DNA of 5,065 nt from Candidatus Brocadiaceae bacterium (lineage in GTDB: Bacteria > Planctomycetota > MHYJ01 > JACQXL01 > CAKKQI01): positions 1-5,065 of the forward strand of contig CAKKQI010000036.1 in assembly GCA_919901895.1 (NCBI GenBank). The letters are read 5' to 3'. A program made the translations under genes and the position numbers. Below are positions 1-5,065 of the stretch, one piece after another; positions within the stretch are counted from its first letter, which is position 1; every line of letters starts with the position of its first letter. Below the pieces are notes generated by a model. That model saw nothing but the letters and a program-made list of their open reading frames with translations, was not told the origin of the DNA and ran no database searches.

Positions 1-2443
1 GTACATTAAAAAAATTGTTAATGCTTTTAATATCGCCACCTTTGAAAAAGAAGGATATGAGGCGGATGATCTTATCGGGACGATTGTAAAAAAAATAAGT
101 TCTCCGGATATTCAAACGGTAATTATTACCGGTGATAAAGATATGATGCAACTTGTTTCGGAACGGGTTGTTTTATTAGATACGATGAAAAATAAAACCA
201 CCGGTCCCGGCGAGGTAATGGAACGTTTCGGCATTACCCCGGGGCAATTGCCTGATATTTTCGGTTTAATGGGCGATAAAGCCGATAATGTTCCGGGCGT
301 CCTGGGTATCGGCGAAAAGACAGCCGTTGCCCTGATCAAGCAATTTAGTTCCATTGAAAATCTGTTTAAAAATATTACGTCCGTAAAAACTGAAAAACTC
401 AGAAACACACTGCTTAAATTTAAAAAAGAAGCTGAAATGAGTAAAAAACTATGTACGATTGATACCGATGCGCCGGTCGCCGGCCCCGATAAAATCTGGA
501 CAGGCGGTTTGGATGATTTTAAAACCAGGGAATCAGACCTTGAAAAATTAAGAAATATTTTCAAGGAATTAGAATTTAGTAAATTCACTAAAGAACTGAC
601 ACCGCAAAAGAAAATATCATACGAGCAGTATCAATTGATTGCAACACCGGAAGCATTGCAAAAATTGACGAATAATTTGAAGCAGGTTAAAGAATTCGCG
701 GTTGATCTGGAGACGACCGGGTTGAACCCGTTACTGGCCGAAATAGTCGGGGTGGCGGTTGCTTACGAGGAGCATCAGGCATTTTATATTCCGGTCGCCC
801 ATTGTTACGAGGGGGCGCCGATTCAACTGCCGCGTCAGCTTGTTCTTGAAGAACTCCGGGAAGCGCTGGAAAATGACCGGATAAAAAAAATCGGCCAGAA
901 TATCAAATTTGACCTGATGATTCTAAAGCGTTACGGGATTAATCTCAACGGGGTGTTTGAGGACGTGATGCTGGCTTCCTATCTTTTAAACCCGCTTAAG
1001 CGGAACCATAATTTGGAAGAAATCGCCCGTGATTACCTGGGTCACCAGATAATTACCTATGAAGATGTGACGGGTACCGGGCGTAAGCAAATCGGGTTTG
1101 ACCAGGTGCCGGTAGAACAGGCCAAAGTTTATTCGGCTGAAGATGCTGATGCGGCGTTTCTTTTGCATAATATTTTAAAACCACGCTTGGTGAAGGAAAA
1201 ATTGATGGATCTTTTTGAGCAGATTGAAATGCCGTTGGTTCGGGTCCTGGCCGATATGGAAATGAGCGGTATAAAAATAGATAAAGATTTTTTGCGGGGA
1301 CTTTCGGATGAATTTTCCGAGCGGCTGAAAATAACCAGGCAGAAAATTTATGAATTATCTGAAGGAGAATTCAACATTGATTCTCCGAAGCAACTGCAGG
1401 TGATTTTATTTGAGCGGCTTAAACTGCCGGTTCAGAAACGCACCAAAACCGGTTTTTCCACGGATAGCGACGTGCTGGCGGTCCTGGCGCCAATACACGA
1501 ACTGCCGGCTTTGATTCTGGAATACCGCAGTCTGGCAAAATTAAAAAGTACTTATACGGATGGTTTTCTTGAGCTAATTAATCCGCAAACCGGCCGGGTT
1601 CATACTTCTTATAACCAGTCTATTACCGCTACCGGTCGTTTGAGCAGTAAAGAACCGAATTTACAAAACATTCCCATCCGGACCGATGACGGCAAAAAAA
1701 TAAGACGGGCTTTTATTCCGGAGCCGGGTTCTATTTTTATTTCCGCCGATTATTCCCAGATTGAATTACGGATTTTAGCCCATTTGAGCGGAGATGATGT
1801 TTTAGTTAATGCTTTTAAAAAAGGCGAGGATGTCCATATTCATACCGCGATGGAAATTTTTAACGTTTCGGCTGATCTGGTCACGACTGAGATGCGCCGG
1901 TTGGCGAAGACGATAAATTTCGGGATTATTTACGGAATGAGCGCCCACGGTTTGTCCCAGGAATTAAAAATAAATTATGAAGTGGCCCAGGAATATATTG
2001 ACCATTATTTCCAGAAGTATCAGGGGGTCCGGTCGTATCTTGAAGGAGTGATTGAAGAGTCGCATCGGCAAGGGGTGGTTCGGACGCTTTTTGACCGGCC
2101 CAGGCCGTTGCCCGATATTAACAGTCCTAACATAAACAGCAGGAACTTTGCCGAACGGACGGCCGTTAATTCGCCGATCCAGGGTACGGCCGCGGATATT
2201 ATGAAAATTGCCATGATTAAAATTTATCAGGCCTTAAATGAGGCGCACTTGAAGACAAAAATGATTTTGCAGGTTCATGATGAACTTGTTTTTGAGGTGC
2301 CGCCGAAGGAAGAAAAACAAATTCTTCATCTGGTGAAAAAAGAGATGGAAGGCTGCGTCAAATTAAAAGTGCCTTTAAAGATTGATCTGGGGCGGGGATT
2401 AAACTGGGCGGAAATGGAACCGGTTAAGTTAGAAAGTGTTTAA
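1..2443 (+). CDS. polA: DNA polymerase I, 5'-truncated by the window edge
   Basis: DNA polymerase I fills gaps and removes RNA primers during lagging-strand synthesis and excision repair. The frame is open from base 2, so the first ATG (143) is internal and the true start lies upstream. The 813 visible residues lack roughly 90-100 N-terminal residues compared with E. coli PolA. 5'-nuclease motifs: YEADD (56-70), TGDKD (128-142) and MGDKADNVPG (269-298), followed by the helix-hairpin-helix GIGEKTA. The proofreading 3'-5' exonuclease looks active: DLE in FAVDLETTG (Asp 704-706, Glu 710-712), GQNIKFD (Asp 911-913) and YSAEDAD (Tyr 1130-1132, last Asp 1148-1150). Polymerase: TATGRLSSKEPNLQNIP from 1625, motif A DYSQIELR (Asp 1748-1750), motif B RRLAKTINFGIIYG (1895-1936) and motif C QVHDE (2270-2284). 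No key residue is missing. It ends convergently with lnt, the two stop codons overlapping. Identification is secure; only the N-terminus is unseen. Confidence 0.98.
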   Translation, partial: YIKKIVNAFNIATFEKEGYEADDLIGTIVKKISSPDIQTVIITGDKDMMQLVSERVVLLDTMKNKTTGPGEVMERFGITPGQLPDIFGLMGDKADNVPGVLGIGEKTAVALIKQFSSIENLFKNITSVKTEKLRNTLLKFKKEAEMSKKLCTIDTDAPVAGPDKIWTGGLDDFKTRESDLEKLRNIFKELEFSKFTKELTPQKKISYEQYQLIATPEALQKLTNNLKQVKEFAVDLETTGLNPLLAEIVGVAVAYEEHQAFYIPVAHCYEGAPIQLPRQLVLEELREALENDRIKKIGQNIKFDLMILKRYGINLNGVFEDVMLASYLLNPLKRNHNLEEIARDYLGHQIITYEDVTGTGRKQIGFDQVPVEQAKVYSAEDADAAFLLHNILKPRLVKEKLMDLFEQIEMPLVRVLADMEMSGIKIDKDFLRGLSDEFSERLKITRQKIYELSEGEFNIDSPKQLQVILFERLKLPVQKRTKTGFSTDSDVLAVLAPIHELPALILEYRSLAKLKSTYTDGFLELINPQTGRVHTSYNQSITATGRLSSKEPNLQNIPIRTDDGKKIRRAFIPEPGSIFISADYSQIELRILAHLSGDDVLVNAFKKGEDVHIHTAMEIFNVSADLVTTEMRRLAKTINFGIIYGMSAHGLSQELKINYEVAQEYIDHYFQKYQGVRSYLEGVIEESHRQGVVRTLFDRPRPLPDINSPNINSRNFAERTAVNSPIQGTAADIMKIAMIKIYQALNEAHLKTKMILQVHDELVFEVPPKEEKQILHLVKKEMEGCVKLKVPLKIDLGRGLNWAEMEPVKLESV

Positions 2444-3987
2444 CTCTTTTCTCCTCTCAAAACTTTTAATAGTAAATAAGCAAATCGGCCCAGCATTATT
2501 AAGATATAAATAATCAGGCAGAGTGGGGGAAGCAGATAGCCATACCGGACATAAATAGTTAAATAACGACGGGGTGTTACGCTGGTGCGTAATACTCCTG
2601 AATTAAGAAAATCCAGACTGCTTTGAATCCGGCCGTAGGGGTCAACCACCATAGAAATACCTACGGAGGCCGAACGGGCTAATGGTCTTCTGGTTTCTAC
2701 CGCCCGGTAAGGAACCATACTGGCGTGCAGTTCGTGTTCCAGCCGGCCCCAGTTTTTTGCTTCGTTGGTAGGAACCACCAGAAATTTTGCTCCGGCCTGG
2801 ACAGTCTCCCGGGCCAACGTCGTATAGCCGACTTCATAACAGGTTAAAATGCCAATATTTCCGAAATCTGTTTCAAAAATACCGGTTTGGGTGCCCGGTT
2901 TAATAAAAGCGGTTTCTATGAACTGGACCAGAAATCGTTTGGCATAATGACCAAGCATCCGGCCATCCGGTGTAAAAATTATTACCAGATTTTGATAAGT
3001 ATGCCGTTCGGGTTCTTCTTCCGACCCCACAATCAGATAAATTTTTTGATTTTTAGCCAGCGTTTCTAATCGGACGCGAGTTTCGGAATTACTTAACGCA
3101 TTCTTGATGGCTACCTCCGGCCAGATAACCACCAGCGGGGCTTCACCCCTGAGCGTCTGGTTGGTTTTTTCAATACACCGCTCCAGCGCATCAAAACCCA
3201 TTTCTTCCTGGAATACGGCTACTTCCACTTGATGTTTGTCCCGTTTTAGAGGGATTGATTCTACATAATTTAATTTGGTTAAACCGTAAAATAATAAAAA
3301 TCCAAAAATAATCAATGCACTTAGCGGGCTCCAGAGATTGAATCTTTGCCGTCGTAGTTTTTCCATCATAAACCAGGTTAATAAGGCGTTAACAGTGATA
3401 ATGATACCAGAAAGTCCGTAAACACCGACCGTATCGCAGATCTGGATCAGAGCCAGGTGATTATGCTGGGAGTAACCCAGACTTAACCAGGAGAATTTTA
3501 AAAAATAGCATTCGGATCGGAAATATTCAAGGCCGGTCCAGAAAATCGGAGTTAGGATTAAAGCGCGTTTGAGTCCGAAACTTTTGGCGATGAGCCAGAT
3601 GGATGCTCCGAAGAGAATCAAGTAAAAAGAAAGGATATTAGCCAAAAGCAGTCCGACCGTGACGCTGAAGATAGGCCAGAAAAAATGTAAGGCAAGAGAG
3701 TAAAAAATAACGCCGGTAACAGCGCCGAGTCCGATAACAGTTTTCAAATTAGGCGCGCTTAAGATGGCGACCAGCAGCGGCACGAGAGCCAGCCAGGCCA
3801 GAATTCCGTAATTGAAGGGCTGGAAAGAAAGAATTAATCCTAAAGCCGAAAGTCCGGCTAAAATAAACCGGAACCAGTTAGTCCGGTAAAGTAAATGAGC
3901 TAACCGGACTGTTATTCCCGGTGGTGCTTTACCGGGCAGTTCATCAGGTGATGCAGTTTTATCAATGGGATTATCTTTTTCAGCCAT
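2440..3987 (-). CDS. lnt: Apolipoprotein N-acyltransferase (Lnt), divergent form
   Basis: Lnt is an inner-membrane enzyme that N-acylates the lipid-modified N-terminal Cys of lipoproteins, using phospholipid as donor through a thioester on its own Cys. From the ATG at 3987 it has 515 residues, near the usual length. A roughly 38-residue polar N-terminus precedes about seven membrane spans (residues 39-236), then a nitrilase-like domain (about 255-470) and a C-terminal span (about 482-503). The WLSLGYSQ motif matches the family's GYSQ. Catalytic residues by alignment: Glu291 (IWPE, 3115-3117), Lys350 (2938-2940) and Cys383 in CYE (2839-2841); Glu358 matches E. coli Glu343. Oddities: LVPFGE reads LVQFIE, about 19 residues are missing between Glu358 and Cys383, and NDAWFG reads NEAKNWG. 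Start choice: an in-frame TTG (4023) and ATG (3999) lie inside the -35 and -10 boxes of its own promoter, so 3987 is preferred. No Shine-Dalgarno sequence is visible. A divergent Lnt paralogue with another acyl acceptor is the main alternative. Confidence 0.88.
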   Translation of the reverse strand: MAEKDNPIDKTASPDELPGKAPPGITVRLAHLLYRTNWFRFILAGLSALGLILSFQPFNYGILAWLALVPLLVAILSAPNLKTVIGLGAVTGVIFYSLALHFFWPIFSVTVGLLLANILSFYLILFGASIWLIAKSFGLKRALILTPIFWTGLEYFRSECYFLKFSWLSLGYSQHNHLALIQICDTVGVYGLSGIIITVNALLTWFMMEKLRRQRFNLWSPLSALIIFGFLLFYGLTKLNYVESIPLKRDKHQVEVAVFQEEMGFDALERCIEKTNQTLRGEAPLVVIWPEVAIKNALSNSETRVRLETLAKNQKIYLIVGSEEEPERHTYQNLVIIFTPDGRMLGHYAKRFLVQFIETAFIKPGTQTGIFETDFGNIGILTCYEVGYTTLARETVQAGAKFLVVPTNEAKNWGRLEHELHASMVPYRAVETRRPLARSASVGISMVVDPYGRIQSSLDFLNSGVLRTSVTPRRYLTIYVRYGYLLPPLCLIIYILIMLGRFAYLLLKVLRGEKS

Positions 3988-3994
3988 AGTATGT

Positions 3995-4023
3995 ATCATA
4001 AAGGTAAAAATATTTTTTGTCAA
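3995..4023 (-). promoter_or_regulatory. Sigma-70 promoter of lnt
   Basis: On the minus strand a perfect -35 box TTGACA (4023-4018) is followed by a 17-base spacer and the -10 box TATGAT (4000-3995), which matches 5 of 6 consensus bases. Seven bases (ACATACT) separate the -10 box from the lnt ATG at 3987. Initiation 6-8 bases after the -10 box therefore falls on or just before the ATG, giving a leaderless or near-leaderless transcript. The upstream sequence is A/T-rich. The elements are seen directly; activity and start site are inferred. Confidence 0.8.
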
Positions 4024-4038
4024 CTTTTTAAGTTGACA
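4018..4038. repeat. Perfect 9-bp inverted repeat spanning both -35 boxes, candidate operator
   Basis: The arms TGTCAACTT (4018-4026) and AAGTTGACA (4030-4038) are exact reverse complements around a TTT centre. The outer six bases of each arm are the two divergent -35 boxes, and symmetry extends three more bases inward. A dimeric regulator bound here would block both promoters at once. It could also be partly a by-product of two consensus -35 boxes placed close together. No regulator gene is visible in the window, so the operator role is inferred. Confidence 0.55.
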
Positions 4039-4061
4039 GATTAGGGAAATAATTTTATAAT
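4033..4061 (+). promoter_or_regulatory. Consensus sigma-70 promoter of the DUF35 operon
   Basis: A perfect -35 box TTGACA (4033-4038), a 17-base spacer and a perfect -10 box TATAAT (4056-4061) match the housekeeping sigma consensus at all 12 positions. The predicted transcription start is an A at about 4067-4069, leaving a leader of about 39 bases before the ATG at 4107. The upstream flank is A/T-rich like an UP element. A full-consensus promoter would be strong unless repressed, and the palindrome covering its -35 box could provide that repression. Confidence 0.85.
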
Positions 4062-4067
4062 AATTTA

Positions 4068-4089
4068 AAACTAACCGGATGTTTAGTTT
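4068..4089 (+). repeat. Inverted repeat at the 5' end of the DUF35 operon leader
   Basis: The arms AAACTAA (4068-4074) and TTAGTTT (4083-4089) are exact reverse complements around an 8-base centre. The repeat begins at the predicted transcription start. As RNA it is a weak 7-bp, mostly A-U hairpin at the extreme 5' end of the mRNA. As DNA it lies where repressor operators often sit. The short A/T-rich arms could occur by chance. Confidence 0.3.
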
Positions 4090-4095
4090 ATTAAT

Positions 4096-4102
4096 AAGGA
4101 AG
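4096..4102 (+). promoter_or_regulatory. Ribosome binding site of the first DUF35 gene
   Basis: AAGGAAG sits just before the ATG at 4107, with its AAGGA core 6 bases from the start codon. It supports that start and contrasts with the absence of any such sequence before the divergent lnt gene. Confidence 0.75.
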
Positions 4103-4106
4103 CAAT

Positions 4107-4685
4107 ATGACCAATAAAAAAAGCAAGAGAAAAAAAACAGGTCCTTCAGGTAAAAAACATGCTCTAGCCGGACGAGTTTTCAGCGGTAAGGAAAAAATTT
4201 ATCAGGCCCGCGGTATAAGCAATGAAGATTTTTCCGGACGGAAAGTTTTTCTGACCGAATGGACGCCTTCTCTGGAATACAAGTGGGATGCCGGGGTGGC
4301 TATCAGCCGTTATTTAAACGGGTTAAAAAAGGGTGTTTTATTAGGTCGGCGCTGCCGCCATTGCAGCCGGATTATGGTTCCGCCCCGGATGTTTTGCGAA
4401 TGGTGTTTCCAGCCAACCAGTGAATGGATTTCTCTGGCCGATACCGGAACCGTTATGACTTTTTCCGTTTCTTATGTCGCCTGGAATATGGTCAGATTAA
4501 AAGAGCCGCTGGTGCCGGCGGTGATTGAAATAGACGGGGCTTCCAAGGATGTCGGTATCCTTCATCTGCTCAGTGAAATAGACCCAAAAAAAATTAAGGT
4601 CGGAATGCGCGTGCGGGCGGTTTGGAAGCCGGCCGAAGAACGTCAGGGGGCAATTACCGATATCAAATATTTTAAACCGTTATGA
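4107..4685 (+). CDS. DUF35 zinc-ribbon/OB-fold protein with a basic N-terminal extension
   Basis: This 192-residue protein has the two-part DUF35 layout: a rubredoxin-like zinc ribbon followed by an OB-fold. The ribbon ligands are Cys83 and Cys86 (CRHC) and Cys97 and Cys100 (CEWC), with the typical VPPRMFCEWC stretch. The OB-fold covers about 105-192, beginning near ADTGTVMTFSVSY. A helical lead-in, YLNGLKKG (69-76), precedes the ribbon. In known cases such proteins bind acyl-CoA and act as non-catalytic partners of thiolases, such as the archaeal thiolase/HMG-CoA synthase complex and the benzylsuccinate-pathway thiolase subunit BbsA. Role and substrate here are therefore inferred. The first 45 or so residues are extra relative to the neighbouring paralogue and begin with a basic tail, 8 Lys/Arg among the first 17. 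The gene is led by a consensus promoter and a good ribosome binding site, and a second DUF35 gene follows after 23 bases, indicating an operon. Confidence 0.88.
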   Translation: MTNKKSKRKKTGPSGKKHALAGRVFSGKEKIYQARGISNEDFSGRKVFLTEWTPSLEYKWDAGVAISRYLNGLKKGVLLGRRCRHCSRIMVPPRMFCEWCFQPTSEWISLADTGTVMTFSVSYVAWNMVRLKEPLVPAVIEIDGASKDVGILHLLSEIDPKKIKVGMRVRAVWKPAEERQGAITDIKYFKPL

Positions 4686-4694
4686 ACCACTGAT

Positions 4695-4701
4695 AGAAAG
4701 G
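4695..4701 (+). promoter_or_regulatory. Ribosome binding site of the second DUF35 gene
   Basis: AGAAAGG lies 7 bases before the ATG at 4709, within the 23-base gap after the first DUF35 stop codon. It fixes the start of the second gene and shows that it is translated independently within the same transcript. Confidence 0.65.
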
Positions 4702-4708
4702 TATTTTA

Positions 4709-5065
4709 ATGTTAGAAAAAAAATTTGTGGAACAGGCTTTTACCCGATGGAGCGGCAATATTCCGGTTTCTTATCTTTATACCAGTGGGATTGCGGGCGA
4801 ACATTTTTTTACCGAACTTAAGAATAAAGGAAGAATTCTCGGAACAGTTTGCCCTAAATGCCGGTTAATTTATCTTCCGCCCCGTCTTTTCTGTGAACGT
4901 TGTTTTAAAAAATTGGAAAATTGGAAGGCGGTTTCTCGGAAAGGGACGGTGCTAACCTACACGATTGCCTATCATAATTCAAAGGGTGAGCCATTGGTTC
5001 AGCCGGTGATCCTGGCGCTTGTTGGTTTTAAAGAGGTCACCGGCGGTTTGATTCATAAAATAGAT
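4709..5065 (+). CDS. Second DUF35 zinc-ribbon/OB-fold protein, 3'-truncated by the window edge
   Basis: The visible 119 residues form a second DUF35 protein, cut inside the OB-fold. The zinc-ribbon cysteines are Cys48 and Cys51 (CPKC) and Cys62 and Cys65 (CERC), with LPPRLFCERC closely matching the first protein's VPPRMFCEWC. The OB-fold starts near residue 75 with RKGTVLTYTIAYH. The region before the ribbon also matches the first protein: a W, then YxxxxGxA, then an aromatic residue leading into LKxKG. It lacks the basic tail. The family usually serves as the acyl-CoA-handling partner of thiolase-like enzymes; its partner is probably encoded just downstream, outside the window. Two DUF35 genes in a row suggest either two enzyme partners or a heteromeric scaffold. 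No intervening promoter or terminator is visible. Confidence 0.9.
   Translation, partial: MLEKKFVEQAFTRWSGNIPVSYLYTSGIAGEHFFTELKNKGRILGTVCPKCRLIYLPPRLFCERCFKKLENWKAVSRKGTVLTYTIAYHNSKGEPLVQPVILALVGFKEVTGGLIHKID

Noticed and set aside
112..588. 158-codon open frame on the minus strand
   Set aside because: It lies wholly antisense to conserved polA sequence, its product matches no family I recognise, and it has no convincing ribosome binding site.
986..1168. 60-codon minus-strand frame
   Set aside because: It is a short shadow of the polA exonuclease region with no independent support.
2020..2214. 64-codon minus-strand frame
   Set aside because: It is antisense to the conserved polymerase domain and has no recognisable motif.
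143..2443. polA starting at the ATG at 143
   Set aside because: The same frame is open to the window edge and encodes 5'-nuclease motifs (YEADD, TGDKD) before that ATG, so it is an internal methionine of a truncated gene.
2430..2480. Bidirectional terminator between polA and lnt
   Set aside because: No stem of useful length or GC content followed by a T-tract could be found.
2887..3069. 60-codon plus-strand frame
   Set aside because: It is antisense to the catalytic part of lnt and has no family resemblance.
3988..4023. lnt starting at TTG 4023 or ATG 3999
   Set aside because: Both codons lie inside the -35 and -10 elements of a consensus promoter, and neither has a Shine-Dalgarno sequence.
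4024..4106. Riboswitch or small RNA in the divergent intergenic region
   Set aside because: The leader is only about 39 bases and is accounted for by a promoter, a weak inverted repeat and a ribosome binding site; this is too short for a known riboswitch class.

Overview
This is a bacterial chromosomal window of moderate AT-richness. It carries housekeeping DNA replication and envelope genes beside the start of an acyl-CoA-related operon. The apolipoprotein N-acyltransferase points to a bacterium with triacylated lipoproteins, most likely a diderm (Gram-negative). The proteins look divergent, so an uncultured lineage is plausible, but the sequence alone does not support a phylum. No mobile element, CRISPR array, tRNA or rRNA was found.

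Layout: (1) Bases 1-2443, plus strand, hold the 3' nine-tenths of polA (DNA polymerase I). It has an intact 5'-nuclease C-terminal part, an intact proofreading 3'-5' exonuclease and an intact polymerase domain; its start lies before the window. (2) Bases 2440-3987, minus strand, encode an Lnt-type apolipoprotein N-acyltransferase that converges on polA, with interlocked stop codons. It keeps the catalytic Glu-Lys-Cys but lacks about 19 residues of the loop next to the active site. (3) Bases 3988-4106 form a compact divergent control region. Two near-perfect sigma-70 promoters sit back to back, their -35 boxes built into a perfect 9-bp inverted repeat. The lnt promoter places transcription start at or next to the lnt ATG, which implies a leaderless mRNA. 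(4) Bases 4107-4685 and 4709 to the window end, plus strand, encode two tandem DUF35-type zinc-ribbon/OB-fold proteins, the second cut by the window edge.

DUF35 proteins typically work with thiolase or HMG-CoA-synthase-like enzymes as acyl-CoA-handling subunits, so the plus-strand operon probably continues into such enzymes. That link is inferred from the family; no enzyme gene is visible here. The most notable features are the control region, the likely leaderless lnt start, the shortened Lnt loop and the paired DUF35 genes. I did not find a clearly new multi-gene system within these 5 kb.
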